Shown here in pieces: positions 1 to 8,700 of a stretch of 64,000 nt of DNA (positions within the stretch are counted from its first letter, which is position 1; the number at the start of each line of letters is the position of its first letter). The notes under the pieces were generated by a model. That model did not search any database, had not been told where the DNA came from, and saw only the letters and a list, made by a program, of their open reading frames with translations. The DNA is from an uncultured Blautia sp. (GTDB lineage: Bacteria; Bacillota; Clostridia; Lachnospirales; Lachnospiraceae): assembly GCA_900539145.1 (NCBI GenBank), contig UQAX01000009.1:9987-73986 (forward strand), read 5' to 3'. A program made the translations under genes and the position numbers.

Positions 1-324
1 TGTACAACGCAGGCTTGTGGTTTTGCCGAGCGATATCCTCAGTTCTTAGAAAAAAACGCTGTGGTTTTAGGGGTAAGCAAGGACAGTGTTGCTTCACATA
101 AAAAATTTGAGGAAAAGTATGAGCTTCCTTTTACATTGTTATCTGATACGGAATTATCCTGTATTCAGGCTTATGATGTATGGAAAGAGAAAAATAATTA
201 CGGAAAGAAGACTATGGGTGTGGTTCGCACCACCTATTTAATTGACGAGCAGGGAATAATCGTAAAAGCTTTCGGAAAAGTGAAAGCAGCAGATAATCCT
301 GCACAGATGTTAGAGGAATTATAG
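1..324 (+). CDS. Thioredoxin-dependent peroxiredoxin (Bcp/AhpC-TSA type), 5'-truncated by window edge
   Basis: This is the C-terminal 107 codons of a peroxiredoxin; the start lies before the window. The very first codon is the Cys of [11 protein letters not shown], matching the Bcp-family active site in which the peroxidatic Cys is followed five residues later by the resolving Cys. The later [17 protein letters not shown] and [10 protein letters not shown] segments are also typical. Such enzymes reduce H2O2 and organic peroxides in the cytosol using thioredoxin. The frame is open from base 1 to a TAG at 322-324. It ends 8 bases before yaaA, another peroxide-stress gene, so the two probably form an oxidative-stress operon. 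Family call is secure; substrate preference is not known. Confidence 0.9.
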   Translation, partial: CTTQACGFAERYPQFLEKNAVVLGVSKDSVASHKKFEEKYELPFTLLSDTELSCIQAYDVWKEKNNYGKKTMGVVRTTYLIDEQGIIVKAFGKVKAADNPAQMLEEL

Positions 325-332
325 GATTATTT

Positions 333-1073
333 ATGAAGATTATTATTTCACCGGCAAAGAAAATGAATGTAGATACAGACTGTCTGCCGATACAGGGGCT
401 GCCAAAGTTTTTACCGGAGGCAGAAAGCTTATGTGAGAAAATCAGGGGATATACTTACGAGGAGCAGAAAGCATTGTGGAAATGCAATGACAAAATCGCA
501 AGACTAAACGCAGAGCGTTTTCGTGATATGAATTTGAAGACAGGTCTTACACCGGCAATCCTGTCCTACGAGGGCTTGCAGTATCAGCACATAGCGCCAC
601 AGGTTTTCACAGAAAAAGAGCTGACCTATATTCAGGAGCATTTGTGTATTTTATCGGGATTTTACGGGGTGTTAAAGCCTTTTGACGGAGTGACACCTTA
701 TCGTTTGGAAATGGGAACCAAGCTGGAAACAGAAGGGTGCAAAGATTTATATGAGTTCTGGGGAGATAAGTTGTATCAAGAAGTAATAAAGGACGACGGA
801 ATTGTCATTAATCTGGCATCTAAAGAATACTCTCAAAGCATTTCCAAATATATTTTGCCAAAGGAGCGCTTCATTACGGTAGAATTTGGAGAAGTTCATA
901 ATGGAAAGGTAAAGCAGAAAGGGACTTTTTCAAAGATGGCGAGAGGCGAGATGGTTCGTTATATGGCGGAAAATCAGATAGAAGATATTGAAAAAATAAA
1001 AGAGTTTCATGTTATGGGACTGCAGTATGCAGAAGAGTTTTCAAATGAAAATAAAATGGTATTTACTGTATAA
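333..1073 (+). CDS. yaaA: Peroxide stress protein YaaA (DUF328/UPF0246)
   Basis: The 246-residue product begins MKIIISPAKKMN, the hallmark N-terminus of YaaA, and has the family's usual length. It also has the conserved GFYGVLKPFDGVTPYRLEMG and INLASKEYS segments. YaaA limits intracellular free iron under H2O2 stress in E. coli and has a DNA-binding HhH-like fold; it is cytosolic. The position directly after a peroxiredoxin gene supports the same role here. The ribosome binding site is weak (AGGATTATTT), which suggests translational coupling to the upstream gene. A strong bidirectional hairpin follows. Confidence 0.93.
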   Translation: MKIIISPAKKMNVDTDCLPIQGLPKFLPEAESLCEKIRGYTYEEQKALWKCNDKIARLNAERFRDMNLKTGLTPAILSYEGLQYQHIAPQVFTEKELTYIQEHLCILSGFYGVLKPFDGVTPYRLEMGTKLETEGCKDLYEFWGDKLYQEVIKDDGIVINLASKEYSQSISKYILPKERFITVEFGEVHNGKVKQKGTFSKMARGEMVRYMAENQIEDIEKIKEFHVMGLQYAEEFSNENKMVFTV

Positions 1074-1097
1074 AAATGATATTGGGAGCATAAAAAT

Positions 1098-1148
1098 ACC
1101 GACAATCTACGGACAGTAAAATGTCTGAAAGATTGTCGGTGTTTTATT
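1098..1148. terminator. Bidirectional intrinsic terminator between yaaA and ilvE
   Basis: An 11-bp perfect inverted repeat (ACCGACAATCT at 1098-1108, AGATTGTCGGT at 1130-1140) is followed on the plus strand by GTTTTATTATT and on the minus strand by ATTTTTAT. It can therefore end both convergent transcripts. Confidence 0.88.
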
Positions 1149-2172
1149 ATTCTATTACATAAATCCAGTCCTTCGGAGCTTCAATAGTTCCCATCTGAAT
1201 TCCTGTAAGGGTATTGTATAACTGTTTTGTCACTTCGCCCATGGCTTCCATGCCGCTTGGGAAACAGATTTCTTTTCCGTGGTCTACGATTTTGCCTACT
1301 GGAGAGATTACAGCGGCAGTTCCGCAAAGACCGCACTCTGCAAAGTCCTGAAGCTCATCCAGATAAACTTCTCTTTCTTCTGCTTCCAGTCCCAGATAAT
1401 CTTTTGCAACCTGTAAAAGGGAACGGCGTGTAATAGAAGGAAGAATACTGTTGGATTTCGGTGTGACTACTTTTTTGTCCTTTGTGATAAAGATAAAGTT
1501 TGCACCACCGGTTTCTTCTACTTTTGTTCTTGTTGCTGCATCTAAGTATAGGTTTTCATCATAACCTTCTTTATGTGCATCTACAATAGCATGCATACTC
1601 ATGGCATAGTTCAGTCCTGCTTTAATGTGTCCTGTTCCACAAGGAGCAGCTCTGTCAAAATCGCTGACTCTTAAAGTGAGTGGCTTTACACCACCTTTAA
1701 AGTAGGGGCCTACCGGTGTGGTAAATACACGGAACTGATATTCATCTGCTGGTTTTACGCCGATAACAGGATTTGCTCCAAACATATATGGTCGGATATA
1801 CAGAGAAGCACCGGAACCATAAGGAGGAACAAAAGCAGAATTTGCTTTTACTGTTTTAGCCACTGCATCGAGAAATCTTTCAGCAGGAAATGGCGGCATT
1901 TCCAGTCGGTTTGCTGAGTCCACCATACGCTGGGCATTTAAGTCAGGGCGGAAGGTTACTATCTTTCCATCCTTTGTGGTATATGCTTTTAAGCCTTCAA
2001 AGACAGTTTGTGCATATTGCAGCACACCTGCACATTCATTAATAACTACATTGGCATCTGTTGTCAAAGTGCCTTCGTCCCATTTCCCCTCTTTGAAATT
2101 GGATACATAACGGTAGTCTGTCTGCATATAACCAAATCCAAGATTTTTCCAATCAATATTCTTTTTATCCAT
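1147..2172 (-). CDS. ilvE: Branched-chain amino acid aminotransferase (PLP fold type IV)
   Basis: The enzyme transaminates Val, Leu and Ile with 2-oxoglutarate, the last step of their synthesis. The sequence has the class IV signature: the PLP-binding Lys (K184 in GHIKAGLNYA), EETGGANFIF, and GTAAVISPVG near the C-terminus. It is of the longer eukaryote-like BCAT2 type (341 aa). It carries a CxxC pair (C280-x-x-C283) just before the GTAAV motif, at the place where human BCATs have a redox-active CxxC. The start at 2172 is preferred because GGAGG is spaced 6 bases before that ATG; the ATG two codons upstream directly abuts the GGAGG. It is monocistronic, divergent from the xpaC operon, and ends at a shared terminator. 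Confidence 0.95.
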   Translation of the reverse strand: MDKKNIDWKNLGFGYMQTDYRYVSNFKEGKWDEGTLTTDANVVINECAGVLQYAQTVFEGLKAYTTKDGKIVTFRPDLNAQRMVDSANRLEMPPFPAERFLDAVAKTVKANSAFVPPYGSGASLYIRPYMFGANPVIGVKPADEYQFRVFTTPVGPYFKGGVKPLTLRVSDFDRAAPCGTGHIKAGLNYAMSMHAIVDAHKEGYDENLYLDAATRTKVEETGGANFIFITKDKKVVTPKSNSILPSITRRSLLQVAKDYLGLEAEEREVYLDELQDFAECGLCGTAAVISPVGKIVDHGKEICFPSGMEAMGEVTKQLYNTLTGIQMGTIEAPKDWIYVIE

Positions 2173-2271
2173 TTTCATCCTCCATTCTGCTGCATAGCTG
2201 AGCGAAAACAGCTTTTATGTAATTTTTTAACATTATAAAACTTTAACGTGTGAATTGCAAGAGATGTTCCG

Positions 2272-2300
2272 TTGCTTTTTTACAATCTTTCATATATAAT
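2272..2300 (+). promoter_or_regulatory. Predicted sigma-A promoter of the xpaC-telA-ispG-polC operon
   Basis: TTGCTT at 2272-2277 and a perfect TATAAT at 2295-2300 are separated by 17 bases. The start codon of the first gene is about 50 bases downstream of the expected transcription start. The -35 box is weak (3 of 6). Confidence 0.6.
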
Positions 2301-2358
2301 TTAAGGAAACAGTAATCACAGGTTGGTAAATTGGACTGTTAGAATAGGAGTGAATGAC

Positions 2359-3552
2359 ATGCCGGTGAATGATTGGAATAATCTGGGGAGAGATGTAAAG
2401 GACATTGTGCAGCACGCAATTAACAGCGGAGATTTCAGTGCGCTAAACAGAGACTTAGGTGCGACTCTTGACAGCGCCCTTGGAAATGTTGCACAGAGTA
2501 TGAAAAGAGCGGGAAATGCTTACAGCAATAAGTATAGTTACAGACCTTTTGGGGGCTATCGAAGTCCTTCTCAAAAGGAACGAATGAAGGAAGCCAGAGA
2601 AGAATTTGCCTTATTTGTCAATACAAACGGAGCAAAGGCATTGGGACTTCTTTTTACAACATTGGGAATTGCCCTTACTATTATGTTTGGCGTAACAGCG
2701 GGAATATTGGGGATTTTATCTCTTTTTATAGGAAGCATTGCTTCTAAAATCGGTACGGTAATGATGATTTTCCTGCCGGCTATGGGACTTAGCGCTATTA
2801 TGGGTATCTGCGGAAACCGTTTGCGAAAGAAAATTAAAAGATTTCGTTCTTATGTAAAAACTTTAAACGGAAAACCTTATGCAAATGTAAAGGATTTGGC
2901 AAAAAGCGTCAGAAAATCAGAAAAGTTTGTACGTAAGGATTTAAAGAAAATGATTGACAAACGAATGTTTTTGGAAGGTCATCTGGATAAAAACGGCGTG
3001 TGTTTTATGGCGACAGACGATGCTTATGAGCAGTATTTAGAGACAGAACGAAACATGGAGGAAAGAAAAGCAGAAGAAGCAAGAAGACCGAAAACACAGC
3101 TTTCCGAGGATGTGCAAAAGGTTATTGAGGAGGGCAATCGTTATATCGAAGAAATCAGAAGAAGCAACGATGCCATTCCGGGAGTGGAGATTTCCAATAA
3201 AATGTATCATCTGGAAAATGTAATCCGGAGAATTTTCCAGAGGGTAGAAAAGCATCCGGAGCTTATCAACGATTTACATAAGTTTATGGATTATTATCTT
3301 CCGACTACCATGAAGCTTTTGAATGCTTATGAGGAATTGGATAAGCAGGATATGCAGGGAGAAAATATTAAAACAGCAAAATCAGAAATCGAAAATACAT
3401 TAGATACCATTAACGTTGCTTTTGAAAATCTGCTGGACAGCTTTTATAAAGAAACCGCATGGGACGTATCATCGGATATATCTGTTTTAAAGACCATGTT
3501 TGCCCAGGAGGGACTGACAGAAAAAAATAATTTTCAGGGAAAGGATAATTAA
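2359..3552 (+). CDS. XpaC-like protein (5-bromo-4-chloroindolyl phosphate hydrolysis family)
   Basis: This 397-residue membrane protein is placed in the XpaC/Halogen_Hydrol family from its layout and from its partner telA. An N-terminal soluble stretch of about 100 residues is followed by two hydrophobic segments (about 105-125 and 130-155, rich in GILGILSLFIGS-type residues). A basic stretch RLRKKIKRF comes next, then a DNA-binding-like DLAKSVRKSEKFVRKDL segment and a long charged helical C-terminus. Biochemical function is not established; the family name comes from a colour reaction on XP. The ATG at 2359 is chosen because AGGAG lies 8 bases upstream; an in-frame TTG at 2323 lacks such support. 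The stop is 3 bases before telA. Confidence 0.75.
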   Translation: MPVNDWNNLGRDVKDIVQHAINSGDFSALNRDLGATLDSALGNVAQSMKRAGNAYSNKYSYRPFGGYRSPSQKERMKEAREEFALFVNTNGAKALGLLFTTLGIALTIMFGVTAGILGILSLFIGSIASKIGTVMMIFLPAMGLSAIMGICGNRLRKKIKRFRSYVKTLNGKPYANVKDLAKSVRKSEKFVRKDLKKMIDKRMFLEGHLDKNGVCFMATDDAYEQYLETERNMEERKAEEARRPKTQLSEDVQKVIEEGNRYIEEIRRSNDAIPGVEISNKMYHLENVIRRIFQRVEKHPELINDLHKFMDYYLPTTMKLLNAYEELDKQDMQGENIKTAKSEIENTLDTINVAFENLLDSFYKETAWDVSSDISVLKTMFAQEGLTEKNNFQGKDN

Positions 3553-3555
3553 ATT

Positions 3556-4698
3556 ATGAGTGATGAATTAAAAGATTTTACAGTGACACCTACCCTTACC
3601 TTTGAGCCTTTGCAGGAACAGGCTCCTGTGGCAGAGGTGAAGAAAGAAGAACCGGCAAAGCCTGAGATGGACGACAGTATTTTATCTGAGGAAGAAAGAA
3701 AAATCGTAGATGATTTTGCACGTCAGATTGACATTCGAAATTCAGCGGCAATTTTGCAGTACGGAGCAGGAACACAGAAGAAAATGGCTGATTTTTCAGA
3801 GGATGCTCTTGAAAAGGTGCGCACAAAGGATTTAGGCGAAGTAGGGGATTTGCTGGAAAATGTGGTGACAGAATTAAAGAATTTCGATGCGGAAGAAGAA
3901 CGCAAAGGAATTATGGGCTTTTTCAAAAAGGGTGCAAATAAACTGGAAGCCATGAAGAACAAATATTCCAAAGCAGAAGCAAATGTAAATAAAATTGTGG
4001 AAACTTTGGAAAAACATCAGATACAGCTGATGAAGGATGCGGCAATTATGGATAAAATGTACGCATTAAATTTAAACTATTTTAAAGAGCTGTCTATGTA
4101 TATTTTGGCCGGAAAGAAGAAATTGGAAGAAATCCGTTCCACAGAGCTGCCTCAGCTTATGGCAAAAGCACAGGCAAGCGGTCTTCCGGAGGATGCGCAG
4201 GCTGCAAAGGATTTGGACTCTCTGTGCGAACGTTTTGAAAAGAAAATTCATGATTTGGAGCTGACACGTATGATTGCCGTACAGACAGCGCCGCAAATCC
4301 GTCTGGTACAGGGAAATGATACGTTAATGGCAGAAAAAATCCAGTCTACCATTGTCAATACCATTCCTCTTTGGAAAAGTCAGATGGTAATTGCTCTTGG
4401 CGTGGCACATTCCACAGAGGCCGCAAAGGCGCAGAGAGAAGTAACAGATATGACAAATGCTCTTTTACAGAAGAATGCTCAGACTTTAAAAATGGCTACC
4501 ATAGAAGCTGCAAAAGAGTCTGAAAGAGGAATTGTAGATATTGAAACATTACAGAAAACAAACGAGTCCTTAATCAGCACCTTTGATGAAGTTATGAATA
4601 TTCAGCGGGAAGGCAGAGAAAAGAGACGTGCAGCAGAGGCAGAAATATATCGTCTGGAAGGTGAATTGAAACAGAAACTTTTACAGATTAATCATTAA
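3556..4698 (+). CDS. TelA-like toxic anion resistance protein
   Basis: The product is a 380-residue, almost wholly alpha-helical, soluble protein of the TelA/KlaA family. Recognisable traits are an acidic N-terminus, the central segment GIMGFFKKGANKL, a helix with LNLNYFKELSMYILAGKKKL, and ALGVAHSTEAAKAQREVTDMTN. The family is linked to tellurite and lantibiotic resistance and usually occurs next to XpaC, as here, where 3 bases separate the genes. Its mechanism is unknown. It probably works with the membrane-bound XpaC partner at the cell envelope (inference). It is followed 14 bases later by ispG. Confidence 0.85.
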   Translation: MSDELKDFTVTPTLTFEPLQEQAPVAEVKKEEPAKPEMDDSILSEEERKIVDDFARQIDIRNSAAILQYGAGTQKKMADFSEDALEKVRTKDLGEVGDLLENVVTELKNFDAEEERKGIMGFFKKGANKLEAMKNKYSKAEANVNKIVETLEKHQIQLMKDAAIMDKMYALNLNYFKELSMYILAGKKKLEEIRSTELPQLMAKAQASGLPEDAQAAKDLDSLCERFEKKIHDLELTRMIAVQTAPQIRLVQGNDTLMAEKIQSTIVNTIPLWKSQMVIALGVAHSTEAAKAQREVTDMTNALLQKNAQTLKMATIEAAKESERGIVDIETLQKTNESLISTFDEVMNIQREGREKRRAAEAEIYRLEGELKQKLLQINH

Positions 4699-4712
4699 TT
4701 GGAGGTGTCTTT

Positions 4713-5765
4713 ATGTATCGTGAGCATACAAAGGTTGTGCAGATTGGGGATAAGAAAATCGGTGGGGGAAATCCCATTTTAATACAGTCCATGACCAATA
4801 CAAGAACAGAAGATGTAGAGGCAACCGTACAGCAGATATTGGCGCTGGAGGCAGCAGGATGTGAGATTGTCAGATGTACCGTGCCTACCTTAGAGGCAGC
4901 AGAGGCATTAAAAGAGATTAAAAAAAGAATTCACATTCCGCTGGTGGCAGACATTCATTTTGACTATAAAATGGCCATTGCCGCTATGGAAAACGGAGCG
5001 GATAAAATTCGTATTAATCCGGGAAATATCGGCAGCATTGACAAAATAAAAGCAGTGGTAGACGTTGCAAAAGAGAGAAATGTTCCTATTCGTGTAGGTG
5101 TAAACAGTGGTTCCTTGGAGAAAGAGCTGGTGGAAAAATATCACGGTGTCACTGCTGAAGGACTGGTAGAAAGTGCCCTTGATAAAGTGAGAATTATTGA
5201 AGATTTAGGGTATGATAATCTTGTAATCAGCATTAAATCCTCTGATGTAATGATGTGTGTAAAGGCACATGAATTGCTGGCAGAACAGACCAATTATCCC
5301 CTGCATGTAGGCATTACGGAGGCAGGGACTTTATATTCCGGAAATATTAAATCAGCCGTAGGTTTGGGGATTATCTTATATCAGGGAATTGGAGATACTA
5401 TTCGTGTGTCCCTGACCGGCGACCCGGTAGAGGAAATCAAATCAGCAAAGAGAATTTTAAAGACCTTAAATCTCAAAAAAGGCGGAATTGAAGTGGTATC
5501 CTGTCCAACCTGCGGAAGAACGAAGATTGATTTAATCGGACTGGCAAATCAGGTGGAAACTATGGTGCAGGAATTTCCTCTGGATATTAAGGTTGCCGTT
5601 ATGGGCTGTGTAGTAAATGGTCCCGGAGAAGCAAAAGAAGCAGATATCGGCATTGCGGGAGGTAAGGGAGAAGGTCTTCTGATTAAAAAAGGAGAAATCG
5701 TGAAAAAAGTTCCTGAGGCAGAGCTTTTATCTGTGCTTCGGGAAGAACTTGAAAACTGGAAATAA
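4713..5765 (+). CDS. ispG: 4-hydroxy-3-methylbut-2-en-1-yl diphosphate synthase (flavodoxin), GcpE
   Basis: IspG reductively opens MEcPP to HMBPP, the penultimate step of the MEP isoprenoid pathway. The 350-residue bacterial-type protein has the TIM-barrel motifs IQSMTNT, VADIHFDY and IRINPGNIG. The [4Fe-4S] ligands are in CPTCGRT and MGCVVNGPGEA, which lie in the C-terminal sulfite-reductase-like domain. A strong GGAGGTG site lies before the ATG. In many Firmicutes ispG is the neighbour of dxr/rseP and polC; here polC follows but dxr and rseP are replaced by xpaC-telA. Confidence 0.97.
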   Translation: MYREHTKVVQIGDKKIGGGNPILIQSMTNTRTEDVEATVQQILALEAAGCEIVRCTVPTLEAAEALKEIKKRIHIPLVADIHFDYKMAIAAMENGADKIRINPGNIGSIDKIKAVVDVAKERNVPIRVGVNSGSLEKELVEKYHGVTAEGLVESALDKVRIIEDLGYDNLVISIKSSDVMMCVKAHELLAEQTNYPLHVGITEAGTLYSGNIKSAVGLGIILYQGIGDTIRVSLTGDPVEEIKSAKRILKTLNLKKGGIEVVSCPTCGRTKIDLIGLANQVETMVQEFPLDIKVAVMGCVVNGPGEAKEADIGIAGGKGEGLLIKKGEIVKKVPEAELLSVLREELENWK

Positions 5766-5783
5766 GTATGGAGGCATTGTTTC

Positions 5784-8700
5784 ATGGAGAAAGAATTTCT
5801 GGATGTGTTTCGAAATCTGGAAGTAGGTGAGGAGCTTCGTGCGCTTTTAAAGGAAGTGGCGGTTACGAAGATTGCCGTTAATCCGCAGAAGGACCGTATC
5901 CGAATTTATATCCGCAGCCGCCAATGGATACATAAAAAGTATATTTATACCTTGGAAAGAGCAGTTTCGCAGCAGTGCTTTCCGGGGGTGAGCATGGAGG
6001 TAAAGGTGCTGGAAAGGTTTACCCTTTCCAGTCAGTATACCCCTCAGTTATTCTTTGAGGCGTACCAATCGTCCATGGCTCTGGAGCTTAAAAATTACAG
6101 CATTCTGGTCTTTAATATGTTCCGGAATGCTGTAATTACGTTTCCGCAGACAGATACCATGCACATACTTTTACAATCCACAGTGTTGGCGAAAAGCAAG
6201 GAAGATGAATTGGTACAGTATATAGAAAAAATCTTTTGTGAAAGATGTGAGTTTTCTTTAAAAGTAGAGACAGAATATGAGGAAATAAAGGAAAGTAAAT
6301 TCCGCAAAAACAGCGATATCCGTATTGCGCAGGAAGCGGCTCATATTGTAGAAATGTCTTCTCTCGGAAAAGAAAAAGAGGAACTTGAGGAGATAAAAGA
6401 AGAACCGAAGAAAGCTCCTGTAAAACAAAAGGAAAAAGAAAAGGCAAAAACGGAGAAGAAAGAAGCGCCTGCAAAACGTGGATTTTCTGACTTTAAACGC
6501 AGTGTAAAACGTTCTGACAATCCTGATGTACTGTATGGAAGGGACTTTGATGACGAAGTAATTCCATTGGAAAACGTGCAGACAGAAATGGGAGAGGTCT
6601 GTGTCAGAGGAAAGATTATGTCTTTGGAAAAGAGAGAAATCCGAAACGAAAAAACGATTATTATCTTTTCGATTACCGATTTTACAGACTCCATTACCGT
6701 AAAAATGTTTGCCAGAAACGACCAGGTAGAGGAGATTACAGAGGGCGTTAAGGAAAAAGCATTTGTAAAGTTGAAAGGAATTACCACCATTGACCGATAC
6801 GACAGTGAGCTTACCATAGGCTCTGTGGTGGGAATTAAGAAGATTGCCAGCTTTGAAAACAGTCGTTCCGATAATTATCCGGAGAAGCGTGTGGAGCTTC
6901 ACTGCCATACAAAAATGAGTGATATGGACGGAGTATCCGATGCAAAAGCTTTGATTAAACGTGCTTATGAGTGGGGGCATAAAGCTATCGCCATTACCGA
7001 CCACGGGGTTGTGCAGGCATTTCCTGAGGCGAACCATTGCTTTGACTCATGGGGAGGCGTCGTTCCTCCAGAGGCGGATTTCAAGGTGATTTATGGTGTG
7101 GAAGCTTACCTTGTAGATGATTTAAAAGGAATTGTGCAAAACAGCAAAGGGCAGAGCTTACATGCGCCTTATGTTGTATTTGATATAGAAACCACAGGAT
7201 TTTCCGCTTTAAAAGATAAGATTATTGAAATCGGTGCGGTGAAGGTGGAAAACGGAAGAATTACAGAGCGCTTTTCAGAATTTGTAAATCCTCAAATTCC
7301 TATACCTTTTCGCATTGAGGAGCTGACCAGTATCAACGACAATATGGTAGCAGATGCGCCTACCATTGATGTTATTTTGCCTAAATTTGAAAAATTCTGT
7401 GAGGGCTGTGTTATGGTAGCACATAATGCAGAGTTTGATATGAGCTTTATCCGGAAGAATTATGAGGATTTAGGTATTGAAAGAGAAGATACGGTAGTGG
7501 ATACTGTGGGTATGGCAAGATTTCTCCTGCCCCAGCTTAACCGCTTTAAGCTGGATACGGTAGCAAAGGCAGTGGGAGTTTCCTTAGAGCATCACCACAG
7601 AGCAGTAGATGATGCTTCCTGTACAGCTGATATTTTTGTAAAGTTTATTCAGATGTGTGAGGAAAGAGATATTTTTAATCTGGACGAATTAAATGAAAAG
7701 GGAACAGTTTCTGTTCATTCCATACAGAAAATGCCCACCTATCATGCCATTATTCTGGCAAAAAATGATGTGGGAAGGGTAAATCTGTATCATTTGATTT
7801 CAGACTCCCATTTGATTTATTACCATAGACGTCCCCGTATTCCAAAGAGCCTGTTTTTGAAATATCAGGAGGGACTTCTTATCGGCTCTGCCTGCGAAGC
7901 AGGAGAGATTTATCAGGCTGTTTTGAATGGAAGACCGGAGCAGGAAATTGCCCGTCTGGTGAATTTCTATGATTATCTGGAAATCCAGCCTCTGGGCAAC
8001 AACGCCTTCATGTTAAAGAATGAAGACCGCTCGGATATTACTTCATGGGAAGATTTGCAGGAAATCAATAAGAAGATTGTAAAGCTGGGCGAGGCATTTA
8101 ACAAACCCGTAGTTGGTACTTGTGATGTGCATTTTCTGGATCCGGAAGATGAGGTGTATCGAAGGATTATTATGGCGGGAAAAGGTTTTGATGATGCAGA
8201 TGATCAAGCTCCTTTATACCTTCGTACAACAGAGGAAATGTTAAAGGAATTTTCTTATTTGGGAAGGGAAAAAGCAGAAGAAATCGTGATTACCAACCCC
8301 AATAAAATCGCAGATATGGTAGAGAAAATATCGCCTATTCACAAGGGAAAATGTCCTCCTGTTATTGAAAATTCCGATGCTATGTTAAGGGAAATCTGTT
8401 ACAGTAAAGCCCATGAAATCTACGGAGAAAACCTGCCGGAAATGGTAGAAGCACGCTTGGAAAGAGAGCTGAATTCCATTATTTCCAATGGGTATGCCGT
8501 TATGTATATGATTGCCCAGAAGCTGGTTTGGAAAAGTAACAGTGACGGATATTTGGTAGGTTCCCGTGGTTCTGTTGGTTCTTCCTTTGCAGCCACCATG
8601 TCGGGAATTACAGAGGTAAATCCTCTAAGTCCGCATTACTATTGTGCAAAATGTCACTACGCAGATTTCGACTCAGAGGAGGTGCGGGCATATTCGGGAA

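Noticed and set aside
6258..7037. 259-codon minus-strand ORF inside polC
   Set aside because: It is a shadow of the polC coding frame with low-complexity Phe/Leu content and no ribosome binding site.
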